DNA of 64,000 bases, from NCBI RefSeq assembly GCF_000196615.1, contig NC_014306.1:4030001-4094000 (forward strand). The letters are read 5' to 3'. The notes beneath the pieces were generated by a model. It saw only the letters and a program-made list of their open reading frames with translations. It was not told the DNA's origin and did not search any database. The translations under genes were made by a program, and so were the position numbers. Source of the stretch: Erwinia billingiae Eb661 (GTDB lineage: Bacteria; Pseudomonadota; Gammaproteobacteria; Enterobacterales; Enterobacteriaceae). This document shows positions 8,024-16,822 of this stretch, piece after piece; position 1 is the stretch's first letter; each line of letters opens with the position of its first letter.

Positions 8024-8860
8024 TTATTCCTGCGGGATAAAGTTATCGGCAGGCACGACGATCGTGGTACCAAGGTATTGCTGCTGCAGTTTGGCCAGCT
8101 CGCCCGATTTCTGCATCGCCAGAATATGGTCACTGATGGCTTTGTTCAGCGCGACATCGTCTTTACGGGTAGCCCATGCCATCCACTGCGACGGACCCAC
8201 TTCGCCCACCTGGCTCAGCTTAGCCGGGTATTTTTTGGCGACCGGGGCCAGCACCGCAATATCATCGATAACGAAATCGGCACGTTTGGTCATCAGGGCG
8301 CTGACCGTCTGATCCAGCGTATCCACGCTGATAATCTCAATCGGCTTCAGGCCTTTGCTTTTCAGCGTTTCGTTGAAGGTTTTCAGCAGCTGCTCGGGCA
8401 CGCTGGTGCTTTTCGCCGCGCCGCGCAGGCCGGCCAGCGATTCAATGCTCAGCGGCTTAGCGCTGAATTTTCCGGCTTCATCTTTGCGGATCAGAATGCC
8501 GTTAACGGTTTTGCTGTAGGGAACGGTGAACAGCACTTTTTTTGCCCGCTCGGCATTGACGTTCAGCGAGGAGCCTTCGGCATTGAACGAGCCGGAAATC
8601 AGACCTGGGATGATGCCGTTGAACGCGGTCTTCTGAAAATCGAGTTTCACGCCGAGATCTTTCGCCACCGACTGCATGATCGAGACGCTGTAGCCGATGA
8701 TTTCGCCTTTATCGTTGGTGTACTCATACGGCGGAAAAGTGGGGTCAATACCGACGGTCATTTTGCCGCTGGCTTTGATGTCCGCCAGAGTATCTGCCTG
8801 AGCGAGGCCGCTGGCGCCTAAGGTCAGCATTGCAGCGAGGAGAAGCGTTATTTTTTTCAT
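8024..8860 (-). CDS. Periplasmic amino-acid-type ABC binding protein
   Basis: From the ATG at 8860 the protein is 278 residues with a clear signal peptide (MKKITLLLAAMLTLGASGLAQA, cleaved near residue 22). A longer frame from 8977 would put 39 extra residues before that signal and is not favoured. The fold is solute-binding family 3: GIDPTFPPYEY (37-46), NGIIPGLISG, SSLNVNAER (97-105) and TKRADFVIDD (191-200). By alignment with HisJ, Arg105 and the Asp at 199/200 match the residues that hold the alpha-carboxylate and alpha-amino groups, so an amino-acid-like ligand is expected. It is the first structural gene after a control region bearing a perfect 16-bp palindrome. Confidence 0.9.
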   Translation of the reverse strand: MKKITLLLAAMLTLGASGLAQADTLADIKASGKMTVGIDPTFPPYEYTNDKGEIIGYSVSIMQSVAKDLGVKLDFQKTAFNGIIPGLISGSFNAEGSSLNVNAERAKKVLFTVPYSKTVNGILIRKDEAGKFSAKPLSIESLAGLRGAAKSTSVPEQLLKTFNETLKSKGLKPIEIISVDTLDQTVSALMTKRADFVIDDIAVLAPVAKKYPAKLSQVGEVGPSQWMAWATRKDDVALNKAISDHILAMQKSGELAKLQQQYLGTTIVVPADNFIPQE

Positions 8861-8979
8861 TGGTGTTTCCCATGGTGTTGGTGAAGTGCCTGTCAGAGCT
8901 AATTCACCTTTCGTGCCAGTTTTGCGCTGGCCCGTTTTCACGGGAGAGGAGGAAATTCCTTTTTCCTTTAAAATCACTG

Positions 8980-8995
8980 AGAAACAATTGTTTCT
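8980..8995. promoter_or_regulatory. Perfect 16-bp palindrome, candidate operator of the RpiR-type regulator
   Basis: AGAAACAATTGTTTCT is a perfect inverted repeat placed 120 bp upstream of the binding-protein start and 118 bp downstream of the end of the RpiR-type regulator gene. RpiR-family proteins bind as dimers to such inverted repeats. Its position between regulator and operon makes it the best operator candidate, but no experimental motif supports it. Confidence 0.5.
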
Positions 8996-9112
8996 TTAGT
9001 GGGTAATATTTTTTCTCGGGTTTCTTTGGCCCTGTTTTCGCCATTTTTGACGGTGATTGAGGTGAACGTTGACGGTGCAATAACGCGCGGCGATTGCACT
9101 AAAAGCGTGCAG

Positions 9113-9964
9113 CTATTCCAGTTCGTCGAGCCACTGGTGGATGTTTTCGATCAACGCCAGCCGATCGCTACTGGCTTTGCCTTTCTCACGGGCCACCAGC
9201 GAGCAGAGAAGATTGCAAATGCCTGACAGAGAGGCGGTGCTGTCAAAGATCAGGCTGCCTTCCGTGTGGCAACGGATGATCCAGCTGGCCTGCTTCGCCG
9301 GTTTACCGGAGAGCACATCCGACAGATAAAGCATCGGCACCTTCAGCTCATTTAAGGCGTTCATCGCGCTATTCAGAGCCGGCATACGACGCCGCAGTCC
9401 GACGCAAATCGCCACATCTTCCGGGCCTAATGCGGCCAGAGATTCCGCCAGTGAATCCCCTGCTTTTGGCAGCAGCTGTACGTCGCGATGAACATGAACC
9501 AGATCGCGGTAGATCAGCGAGGCGATGGTCTGGCTGTGCCGCCAGCCAAGCACCACTACGCGGCGCGCTTGAGCAATCGCGCTGACCACATCGGCCAGCT
9601 GTTGGGCATCCAGCGAACGGTAGGTATTAACCAGGTTGGCAATTTCGCGCTCCAGATGGCTCTGGATCAGCGAATCCAGGCCCGAGGTTGCCTGAAACTG
9701 TTGCAGATAAAGGGGCGATCCGCCGCTTTGCAGCTCGCGCACCTGACGACGGGCGGCGTCAAAGCTTTCGTAGCCCAGATGTCGGAAAAAACGGGTGGTG
9801 GTGGCTTTAGAGACGCCAGCGCTTTGCGCCAGTTCCGTTGCCGTGTTCATGGCCAGCTGACCGGGTGCCGCAAGGATCACATCCGCTAAACGCTGCTCAT
9901 GGGCTGAGAGTTGATCCCAGCACTGTCTGATGCGGCTCTCAAGCGAGGCCTGTTTCGCGCTCAT
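9113..9964 (-). CDS. RpiR-family transcriptional regulator (HTH + SIS)
   Basis: This 283-residue protein has an N-terminal HTH_6 domain (about residues 1-80, with ELAQSAGVSKATTTRFFRHLGY as its recognition helix region) and a C-terminal SIS domain (about 125-255) that in this family binds a phosphosugar or related ligand. It is co-oriented with and 252 bp upstream of the DUF1989/transport array, so it is the probable local regulator. RpiR-type regulators next to amino-acid ABC and DUF1989 genes, rather than sugar genes, point to a non-sugar effector, but this is inference. The start is supported by AGGAAGA about 4 nt upstream. Confidence 0.87.
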   Translation of the reverse strand: MSAKQASLESRIRQCWDQLSAHEQRLADVILAAPGQLAMNTATELAQSAGVSKATTTRFFRHLGYESFDAARRQVRELQSGGSPLYLQQFQATSGLDSLIQSHLEREIANLVNTYRSLDAQQLADVVSAIAQARRVVVLGWRHSQTIASLIYRDLVHVHRDVQLLPKAGDSLAESLAALGPEDVAICVGLRRRMPALNSAMNALNELKVPMLYLSDVLSGKPAKQASWIIRCHTEGSLIFDSTASLSGICNLLCSLVAREKGKASSDRLALIENIHQWLDELE

Positions 9965-10024
9965 CTGTCTTCCTGATGAAAAAAACCATCCTGCAAAGCG
10001 CGTGCCCGCTTTTCGCAGGGATCT

Positions 10025-10054
10025 AAAAAAGGGGCGAATTGCTTCGCCCCTTTT
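10025..10054 (-). terminator. Rho-independent terminator of lysS
   Basis: On the minus strand, GGGGCGAAGCAATTCGCCCC is followed by six T residues, 20-50 bases after the lysS stop. The arms also carry flanking A and T runs. Confidence 0.9.
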
Positions 10055-10073
10055 GCTGTTTTTTACGACGACA

Positions 10074-11594
10074 TTACTTGCCCGATGGACGCATTGCCGG
10101 GAACAGGATCACGTCACGGATGGTGTGGCTGTTGGTAAACAGCATCACCATACGGTCGATCCCGATGCCCAGACCGGCCGTGGGTGGCAGGCCGTGCTCC
10201 AGTGCGGTCACGTAGTCTTCGTCATAGAACATGGCTTCGTCATCGCCCGCATCCTTGGCATTCACCTGCTGCAGGAAACGCTCGGCCTGATCCTGAGCAT
10301 CGTTCAGCTCGGAGAAGCCGTTACCGATTTCACGCCCGCCGATAAAGAACTCGAAGCGGTCGGTGATTTCCGGGTTCTCGTCGTTACGACGCGCCAGCGG
10401 GGACACCTCAGCCGGGTATTCGGTAATGAAGGTCGGCTGGATCAGATGGCTTTCTGCGGTCTCTTCGAAGATCTCGGTGACCAGACGGCCCAGGCCCCAG
10501 CTCTTCTCGATTTTGATGCCCAGTGACTGCGCGATGGCGGCCGCTTTATCAAAATCGTCGAGGTCGGCGAGGTTGGTTTCCGGACGGTATTTCAGGATCG
10601 CTTCTTTCATCGTCAGCTTGTCGAACGGCTTACCGAAGTCGAACTCCTGCTCGCCGTAAGGCACCACGGTGTTGCCGAGAATGTCCTGAGCCAGCGTACG
10701 GAACAGGCTTTCGGTCAGTTCGATCAGATCTTTGTAATCCGCATACGCCATATAGAGTTCCATCATGGTGAACTCTGGGTTATGACGTGGCGAAATACCT
10801 TCGTTACGGAAGTTACGGTTGATCTCAAACACGCGATCGAAACCGCCAACCACCAGACGCTTCAGATACAGTTCCGGCGCAATACGCAGGTACATATCGA
10901 TATCCAGCGCATTATGATGGGTGGTAAACGGACGGGCAGACGCCCCGCCAGGGATCACCTGCATCATGGGGGTTTCCACTTCCATAAACTCGCGGCCAAC
11001 CATAAAGCTGCGGATACCCGCCATGATTTGCGAACGAATTTTGAAGGTTTTACGCGACTCTTCGTTGGCGATCAGATCCAGATAACGCTGACGGTAGCGG
11101 GTTTCCTGATCGGCCAGGCCGTGGAACTTGTCCGGCAGCGGGCGCAGAGCTTTGGTCAACAGACGCAGTTCGCTACAGTGGATCGACAGCTCGCCGGTTT
11201 TGGTTTTGAACAGCTTACCGCGCGCGCCGACGATGTCGCCAAGGTCCCACTTCTTAAACTGCTCGTTGTAGATGCCTTCCGCCAGATCGTCACGGGAAAC
11301 GTACAGCTGGATGCGGCCGCCGACGTCCTGCAAGGTGACGAAAGAGGCTTTACCCATGATGCGACGGGTCATCATACGACCGGCCACGCTCACTTCGATG
11401 CCCAGCGCTTCCAGCTCTTCGTTCTCGCGTCCGTCGTATTCAGCATGCAGCTGTTCGGAGATGTGGTCACGGCGGAAATCGTTCGGGAATGCCACGCCGT
11501 TTTCACGCAGCGCGCTGAGTTTTTCGCGACGTGCTTTCAGTTCGTTATTCAGCTCAAGTGCGACGTCAGCGCCCTGCGGTTGTTGTTCAGACAT
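10074..11594 (-). CDS. lysS: Lysine--tRNA ligase LysS
   Basis: LysS charges tRNA-Lys with lysine using ATP. The 506-residue protein has the OB-fold anticodon-binding domain (about 65-145) and the class II catalytic core: motif 2 in [20 protein letters not shown] and motif 3 in [13 protein letters not shown] near the C-terminus. The sequence is close to E. coli LysS throughout ([20 protein letters not shown] region). It lies 9 bp after prfB on the same strand, as in E. coli, where prfB and lysS form one operon. It ends at a strong terminator. Confidence 0.98.
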   Translation of the reverse strand: MSEQQPQGADVALELNNELKARREKLSALRENGVAFPNDFRRDHISEQLHAEYDGRENEELEALGIEVSVAGRMMTRRIMGKASFVTLQDVGGRIQLYVSRDDLAEGIYNEQFKKWDLGDIVGARGKLFKTKTGELSIHCSELRLLTKALRPLPDKFHGLADQETRYRQRYLDLIANEESRKTFKIRSQIMAGIRSFMVGREFMEVETPMMQVIPGGASARPFTTHHNALDIDMYLRIAPELYLKRLVVGGFDRVFEINRNFRNEGISPRHNPEFTMMELYMAYADYKDLIELTESLFRTLAQDILGNTVVPYGEQEFDFGKPFDKLTMKEAILKYRPETNLADLDDFDKAAAIAQSLGIKIEKSWGLGRLVTEIFEETAESHLIQPTFITEYPAEVSPLARRNDENPEITDRFEFFIGGREIGNGFSELNDAQDQAERFLQQVNAKDAGDDEAMFYDEDYVTALEHGLPPTAGLGIGIDRMVMLFTNSHTIRDVILFPAMRPSGK

Positions 11595-11603
11595 GTCAGT
11601 TCC

Positions 11604-12702
11604 TTATAGCCCTGCTTTCAAGCTTGCTTCAATAAAACGGTCCAGATCGCCATCCAGCACCGCCTGAGTATTACGGGTCTCTACGCCGGTACGCAGATCC
11701 TTGATACGTGAATCATCGAGCACGTATGAACGGATCTGGCTTCCCCAGCCGATGTCAGACTTGTTGTCTTCTAACGACTGTTTCTCAGCATTTTTCTTCT
11801 GCATTTCCAGCTCGTACAGCTTCGCCTTCATCTGCTTCATCGCCTGGTCTTTGTTCTTGTGCTGAGAACGGTCATTCTGACACTGGGTTACGGTGTTGGT
11901 CGGCAGGTGAGTAATACGTACCGCCGACTCGGTCCGGTTAACGTGCTGACCACCCGCGCCTGAGGCACGGTAGACGTCAATACGCAGGTCGGCCGGATTG
12001 ATTTCGATATCGATATCGTCATCCACTTCCGGATAAACGAAAGCCGAGCTGAAAGAGGTGTGACGGCGGCCGCCGGAGTCAAATGGACTCTTACGCACCA
12101 GGCGGTGAACGCCGGTTTCGGTACGCAGCCAGCCGAAAGCATAATCGCCGATAATCCGCAGCGTCGCGGATTTGGTTCCGGCAACCTCGCCTTCGGACTC
12201 TTCAATGATTTCGGTCTTGAAGCCTTTGGCTTCTGCCCAGCGCAGGTACATACGGACCAGCATACCGGCCCAGTCCTGGGCTTCGGTGCCGCCAGAACCT
12301 GCCTGAATATCAATGTAGCAGTCCGCGCTGTCGTACTCGCCGGAGAACATGCGGCGGAATTCTAACTCGCCGAGCTTTTTCTCAAGCACGTCGAGTTCAG
12401 CAATGGTTTCGTTGAAGGTTTCTTCATCGTCGGCTTCGACCGCCAGTTCCAGCAGGCCCCTGACATCTTCGAGTCCCTGCTCCATCTGATCCAGCGTGTC
12501 GACGATGGCTTCGAGCGAGGAACGCTCTTTACCCAGCGCCTGGGCGCGATCGGGTTCGTTCCAGACGTCGGGCTGTTCCAGCTCGGCGTTAACTTCTTCT
12601 AAACGTTCTTTCTTGGCATCGTAGTCAAAGATACCCCCTGAGAACGCCACTGCGCTCAGAGAGATCCTGAATTCGGTTCTTTACCGGATTAATTTCAAAC
12701 AT
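11604..12702 (-). CDS. prfB: Peptide chain release factor 2, with programmed +1 frameshift
   Basis: RF2 ends translation at UGA and UAA. The gene starts at the ATG at 12702 (MFEINPV), reads 25 codons to an in-frame UGA at 12625-12627, and continues in the +1 frame from GAC to 11604, giving 365 residues, the E. coli length. In the main frame the stop-recognition tripeptide SPF (KSPFDSGG) and the catalytic GGQ ([14 protein letters not shown]) are both present. Taking 12650 as the start would skip the first 25 codons and yield a false N-terminus, since no good ribosome site precedes it. Expression is autoregulated: low RF2 slows termination at the UGA and favours the shift. Confidence 0.97.
12625..12639 (-). 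promoter_or_regulatory. prfB recoding site (internal Shine-Dalgarno, slip codon, UGA)
   Basis: Reading on the minus strand the site is AGGGGG TAT CTT TGA C. The AGGGGG (12634-12639) acts as an internal Shine-Dalgarno, CTT (12628-12630) is the slippery P-site codon, and TGA followed by C is the weak stop context. This is the same element as in E. coli prfB. Confidence 0.97.
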
Positions 12703-12791
12703 GATTTTAGAATCTTTTAAGGACATGAATGTAACTAAGCAGTTTAACCGAATTTGCCTGCGGATTGTAGCGCTGAAGAGGCGGCAATTTC

Positions 12792-12820
12792 GGCCAGCGG
12801 GAGGAAATTTGCCGCTGGCC
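12792..12820. other. Strong 9-bp hairpin between recJ and prfB
   Basis: GGCCAGCGG and CCGCTGGCC form a perfect stem around an 11-nt loop, 12 bases after the recJ stop codon. No T-run follows on either strand, so it is not a standard terminator. It may mark an mRNA processing or pausing site between recJ and prfB. Confidence 0.5.
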
Positions 12821-12831
12821 GGTGTCGGTGT

Positions 12832-14550
12832 TTACAGCGGCCAGAGATGATCGATGATCAGCTGCACGCTGCGGTTGCCGCGAAACTCGTTGATGTCCAG
12901 TTTGTAAGCCAGCTCAACCTGCCTGACGCTCGGGTCCGGCCACTGGGTGGTGTCGATATTAAAGGCGATACCATCCAGCAACGGGCCGCCGCCCAGCGGT
13001 TCGATCATCACCTTAAGGTGACGCTCGCCAACCAGACGCTGCTGGATCAGCTTAAATTTACCGTCGAACTGCGGTTCCGGGAACGCCTGTCCCCACGGAC
13101 CCGCTTCACGCAGCAGTTCTGCGGTGGTAAGCGTCAGCTCCTGCGCCATCAGTTCACCATCGGACCAGACCACGCCCTGCAGCGCTTCCGCATCCAGCCA
13201 TTCACCCACCAGATCGCCAAAGTGCTGACGGAACCGATCAAAATTCGCCTCTTCCAGCGACAGTCCGGCCGCCATTGCATGGCCACCAAACTTGATGATC
13301 AATCCGGGGTGCAGCGTATCCAGCCGCTCAAGCGCATCGCGCATATGCAGCCCGGCGATGGAACGACCGGAACCTTTTAGCGTGCCGTCGCCGGAAGGAG
13401 CAAAGGCAATCACCGGACGGTGGAAACGCTCTTTCAGCCGCGAGGCCAGAATGCCGACCACGCCCTGATGCCATTCCGGGTGATACATGGCGATGCCCAG
13501 TGGCAGCGCTTCGTCTTTGCTTTCCAGCGCATCGCACAGGGCCAGCGCTTCGGTCTGCATTCCCTGCTCAATCTCTTTGCGCGTCTGGTTTAACGCATCC
13601 AGCTCGCTGGCCAGCATCCGCGCTTGCGCAATGTCTTCACTCAGCAGCAGCGCCACGCCGACCGACATATCGTCCAGCCTGCCCGCCGCATTCAGCCGTG
13701 GCCCCAGCGCAAAACCTAAATCACTGGCGGCGAGCTGGCGGGGATCGCGGTTAGCAATCTCCAGCAGCGCCTTAATGCCGGCACGGCATTTTCCGGCGCG
13801 GATACGGCTTAAGCCCTGCCAGACCAGAATGCGGTTGTTGGCATCCAGCGGCACCACGTCGGCAACCGTGCCCAGCGCGACCAAATCCAGCAGCTCGGCC
13901 AGGTTCGGCAGCACTTCAACGCCGCTGTCGCGCAGACGCGCACGCAACGCCAGCATCAGGTAAAAGGCCACGCCAACGCCCGCCAGCGAGCGGGACGGAA
14001 ACGCGCAGTCTTCCAGATTCGGGTTAACGATCGCTTCCGCCGCCGGCAGCGTTTCGCCAGGCAGGTGGTGATCGGTGATCACCACCGAAATCCCCTTCTC
14101 ATGCGCCAGATCCACGCCAGCATGGGAAGAGATGCCGTTATCCACGGTGACGATTAACTGCGCGCCCCGCGCTGCCGCTTGCTCAACCACTTCCGGACTC
14201 AGGCCGTAACCATCGTCAAAACGGTTAGGCACCAGGTATTTGATGTTGCGGCCGCCCATGCTGCGCAGCGCCAGCACCGTCAACGCGGTGCTGGTGGCGC
14301 CATCGGCATCAAAATCTCCGACAATCATTATGCACAGGTTATCGGCGAGGGCTTTTTGCAGGATTTCAGCAGCGCGCTCAATGCCGGACAGGGAATGGAA
14401 CGGGTGCAGATTTTTTGCCCCGCGCTCCAGTTCAGCCGCTTGCAGAACACCCCGGTGCAGATACAGACGGCGAAGCAGAGGATGGAGTTCGTCAGGGAGC
14501 TCGGCTCCTTCCACCGCCTGGCGGCGGCGGAGTTCGGTTGGGCTAGTCAA
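12832..14550 (-). CDS. recJ: Single-stranded-DNA-specific 5'-3' exonuclease RecJ
   Basis: RecJ degrades 5'-ended single strands in RecF-pathway recombination, mismatch and base-excision repair. The 572-residue protein (E. coli 577) shows the DHH-phosphoesterase motifs: GDFDADG (78-84), VDNGISSHAG, ITDHHLPGE with DHH at 160-162, GVGVAFYLM, and GGHAMAAGLS of the DHHA1 domain. The C-terminal OB-like domain ends in RGNRSVQLIIDHLWPL, much as in E. coli. The dsbC stop is only 5 bp upstream, matching the xerD-dsbC-recJ operon order. The N-terminal residues differ from E. coli, so the start is likely but not proven. Confidence 0.97.
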   Translation of the reverse strand: MTSPTELRRRQAVEGAELPDELHPLLRRLYLHRGVLQAAELERGAKNLHPFHSLSGIERAAEILQKALADNLCIMIVGDFDADGATSTALTVLALRSMGGRNIKYLVPNRFDDGYGLSPEVVEQAAARGAQLIVTVDNGISSHAGVDLAHEKGISVVITDHHLPGETLPAAEAIVNPNLEDCAFPSRSLAGVGVAFYLMLALRARLRDSGVEVLPNLAELLDLVALGTVADVVPLDANNRILVWQGLSRIRAGKCRAGIKALLEIANRDPRQLAASDLGFALGPRLNAAGRLDDMSVGVALLLSEDIAQARMLASELDALNQTRKEIEQGMQTEALALCDALESKDEALPLGIAMYHPEWHQGVVGILASRLKERFHRPVIAFAPSGDGTLKGSGRSIAGLHMRDALERLDTLHPGLIIKFGGHAMAAGLSLEEANFDRFRQHFGDLVGEWLDAEALQGVVWSDGELMAQELTLTTAELLREAGPWGQAFPEPQFDGKFKLIQQRLVGERHLKVMIEPLGGGPLLDGIAFNIDTTQWPDPSVRQVELAYKLDINEFRGNRSVQLIIDHLWPL

Positions 14551-14555
14551 AACGA

Positions 14556-15260
14556 TTAGCCACCCGCTTTCTGGCTATCAAGCAGCTGTTTCATTTCCTG
14601 CGGCCCCTGATAACCAGGGATCATCATGCCGTTCTGCAACAGAATGGCTGGCGTGCCCTGGATGCCGTACAGGATCCCCAGCTTGTAGTGCTGAGACAGG
14701 TCGATTTTGCAATCAATCGGTGACACTTCGCCGCCGTTCATCGCGGTGGTGAAGGCCTTTTTACGATCGGCAGCACACCAGACGGATTCCATGTTTTTCG
14801 CCACCTGGCCATTCATCCCTTCACGTGGGAAAGCGAGGTAACGGACGGTGATCCCCAGCGCGTTATAGTCAGCCATCTGTGAGTGCAGCTTGCGGCAGTA
14901 GCCACAGGTGATATCGGTGAACACCGTAATCACATGCTGCTCTTTTGGCGCTTTGTAAACGATCATCTGCTCGCTCAACGCCTCGACTTTCTTCTCCAGC
15001 AGCTTATTGGTGACGTTGACCGGCTGGCCACCGCTGACATCATACAGCGGCCCCTGAATAAACTGCTTGCCGTCTTCGGTCACGTAGAGCACGCCGCTCT
15101 CGGTCAGCACGGTTTTCATGCCTGGCAAAGGGGAAGGCTGGATTTCAGTCTGCTGCAGACCCAATTTCTTCAGCCATTGCTGAATGGCGGCATCGTCTGC
15201 GTGTGCCACACCGCTAATGGCGGCGATCAGCAGAGAAAGTACCAGGTAAGGCTTTTTCAT
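14556..15260 (-). CDS. dsbC: Periplasmic thiol:disulfide isomerase DsbC
   Basis: DsbC reshuffles wrong disulfides in periplasmic proteins and is kept reduced by DsbD. From the ATG at 15260 (AAAGGAC ribosome site) the protein has 234 residues, with a signal peptide (MKKPYLVLSLLIAAISGVAHA), an N-terminal dimerisation domain and a thioredoxin-like domain with the active site CGYC at 119-122 in TDITCGYCRKLHS. A second cysteine pair characteristic of DsbC is also present (VWCAADRKK and PIDCKIDLS). A frame from 15302 adds 14 residues before the signal peptide and is rejected. Confidence 0.97.
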   Translation of the reverse strand: MKKPYLVLSLLIAAISGVAHADDAAIQQWLKKLGLQQTEIQPSPLPGMKTVLTESGVLYVTEDGKQFIQGPLYDVSGGQPVNVTNKLLEKKVEALSEQMIVYKAPKEQHVITVFTDITCGYCRKLHSQMADYNALGITVRYLAFPREGMNGQVAKNMESVWCAADRKKAFTTAMNGGEVSPIDCKIDLSQHYKLGILYGIQGTPAILLQNGMMIPGYQGPQEMKQLLDSQKAGG

Positions 15261-15311
15261 CGTTTGTCCTTTAAGGGCCTCATTCGCGGGCCGTTTATTC
15301 ACTCCGCCAGG

Positions 15312-16205
15312 TCAGGCCCGCGGATGATGCTGTTGATGTAACTGACGCAGCCGCTCGGTGGCAACATGCGTATAAATTTGGGTAGTGGAGAGATCGCTGT
15401 GCCCCAAAAGCATCTGCACGACGCGCAGATCCGCCCCGTGGTTCAGCAGATGCGTGGCAAAAGCATGGCGCAATACGTGAGGCGAAAGCTTCGCGCTGTC
15501 GATCCCTGCCAGTGTGGCGTAATGTTTAATGCGATGCCAGAAAGTTTGCCGCGTCATCTGCTGCGCGCGGCTGCTGGGGAACAGCACATCCAGCGTCTGG
15601 CCGTTCAGTAGCCAGGGCCTGCCGTACTCCAGATATTGCTCAATCCAGTGCACCGCTTCTTCGCCCAGCGGCACCAGCCGTTCTTTGTCACCCTTGCCAA
15701 TCACCCGCACTACGCCCTGCCGCAGGCTGACGTTGTTAAGCGTCAGGCTCACCAGTTCCGTCACGCGCAAGCCGGTGGCATACAGCAGTTCCAGCATGGC
15801 TTTATCGCGCAGCTCAATCGGCTGTTCAACGCTTGGCGCCTGCAACAGCCGGTCAATTTGTGCTTCGCTCAGGTCTTTCGGCAAACGCTGAGGGAGTTTA
15901 GGGGAAGCCAGCAGCGCGCTGGGATCGTCTTCGCGCAGTTTCTCACGATAGAGATACTGAAACAGCCGGCGCATGGCGCTCAAGAGGCGAGCCGAACTGG
16001 TGGCTTTATAACCGCCCTCCACTCTTTCCGCGAGGAAGCCCTGCAAATCGACGGCATCGACTCGCAGCAAATTTGATTCATTGTGCTGTAGCCACCCCGC
16101 CAGAGACAGTAAATCCAGCCGGTAAGACGCCACGGTATTCTCAGCCAGATTGCGCTCTATCCACAAGGCATCCAGAAATTGCTCAATCAGATCGCTGTCC
16201 TGCAC
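15312..16205 (-). CDS. xerD: Site-specific tyrosine recombinase XerD
   Basis: XerD works with XerC at dif to resolve chromosome dimers at the septum under FtsK control. The 297-residue protein has the core-binding SAM-like domain (1-90) and the catalytic domain with the complete tyrosine-recombinase set: R147 (TGLRVTEL), K171 (GKGDKERLVP), H243 and R246 (HVLRHAFATHLL), H269 (LGHSD) and nucleophile Y278 (TTQIYTHV). These sit one position before their E. coli counterparts, so this is the chromosomal XerD, not a mobile-element integrase. It heads the xerD-dsbC-recJ group. Confidence 0.98.
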   Translation of the reverse strand: MQDSDLIEQFLDALWIERNLAENTVASYRLDLLSLAGWLQHNESNLLRVDAVDLQGFLAERVEGGYKATSSARLLSAMRRLFQYLYREKLREDDPSALLASPKLPQRLPKDLSEAQIDRLLQAPSVEQPIELRDKAMLELLYATGLRVTELVSLTLNNVSLRQGVVRVIGKGDKERLVPLGEEAVHWIEQYLEYGRPWLLNGQTLDVLFPSSRAQQMTRQTFWHRIKHYATLAGIDSAKLSPHVLRHAFATHLLNHGADLRVVQMLLGHSDLSTTQIYTHVATERLRQLHQQHHPRA

Positions 16206-16261
16206 CTCTTCCCCTTTTGCTGGCTGCGGTCGCTGACTGCGCCGCAGAGGCTCAATTCTGA

Positions 16262-16267
16262 TATAAT
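16262..16267 (+). promoter_or_regulatory. Candidate -10 element of fldB
   Basis: TATAAT lies 37 bp before the fldB ATG in the short xerD/fldB divergent interval. No good -35 hexamer is visible, which fits an activator-dependent promoter. E. coli fldB belongs to the SoxRS regulon, but no SoxS box is assigned here. Confidence 0.5.
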
Positions 16268-16303
16268 CTGCGCCATTGCACCAAGTAAATTGAGTTATCA
16301 GAT

Positions 16304-16822
16304 ATGAATATCGGGCTTTTTTATGGTTCCAGCACCTGTTACACCGAAATGGCAGCTGAGAAGATCCGCGATTTTATTGGCGAAGACCTTGTTACCCTGC
16401 ACAATCTGAAGGATGACGCTCCGCAGCTGATGGAGCAGTACGATATGCTGATCCTCGGCATCCCAACATGGGATTTCGGCGAGTTGCAGGAAGACTGGGA
16501 GGCAATCTGGACCGAGCTGCCTGCGCTGAATCTGCAGGGCAAAGTCGTGGCGCTTTATGGAATGGGCGATCAGGGCGAATACAGCGAGTGGTTCCTTGAT
16601 GCGCTGGGCATGCTGCATGACGTGCTGATGCCATCAGGCGTGAAGTTTGTGGGGTACTGGCCGAATGAAGGCTATGAGTTCACCAGCAAAAAACCGCTGA
16701 CCTCAGACGGCAGCCACTTTGTCGGGCTGGCGCTCGATGACATCAATCAGTTTGATGCCACCGATGAACGCATTGCCCAGTGGTGCGAGCAGATCCTGAC
16801 CGAAATGGTCGAATCGCTGTAA
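16304..16822 (+). CDS. fldB: Flavodoxin 2 (FldB)
   Basis: FldB is a small FMN electron carrier, induced by superoxide stress in E. coli. The 172-residue protein begins [20 protein letters not shown], where the SSTCYTE loop binds the FMN phosphate, and has [14 protein letters not shown] and [13 protein letters not shown] for the isoalloxazine loops. These match long-chain flavodoxin FldB rather than FldA. Its last 17 bases are the first unit of a tandem repeat that continues past the stop codon. Confidence 0.95.
   Translation: MNIGLFYGSSTCYTEMAAEKIRDFIGEDLVTLHNLKDDAPQLMEQYDMLILGIPTWDFGELQEDWEAIWTELPALNLQGKVVALYGMGDQGEYSEWFLDALGMLHDVLMPSGVKFVGYWPNEGYEFTSKKPLTSDGSHFVGLALDDINQFDATDERIAQWCEQILTEMVESL

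Noticed and set aside
8900..8920. Sigma-54-like promoter (minus-strand TGGCACG) before the binding-protein gene
   Set aside because: The -24 part TGGCACG is perfect, but at the -12 part the invariant GC is GA, so a working sigma-54 promoter is unlikely.
12604..12650. prfB starting at 12650 in the main frame
   Set aside because: The true start at 12702 with the recoding site is conserved; 12650 is a GTG inside the leader coding region with no ribosome site.
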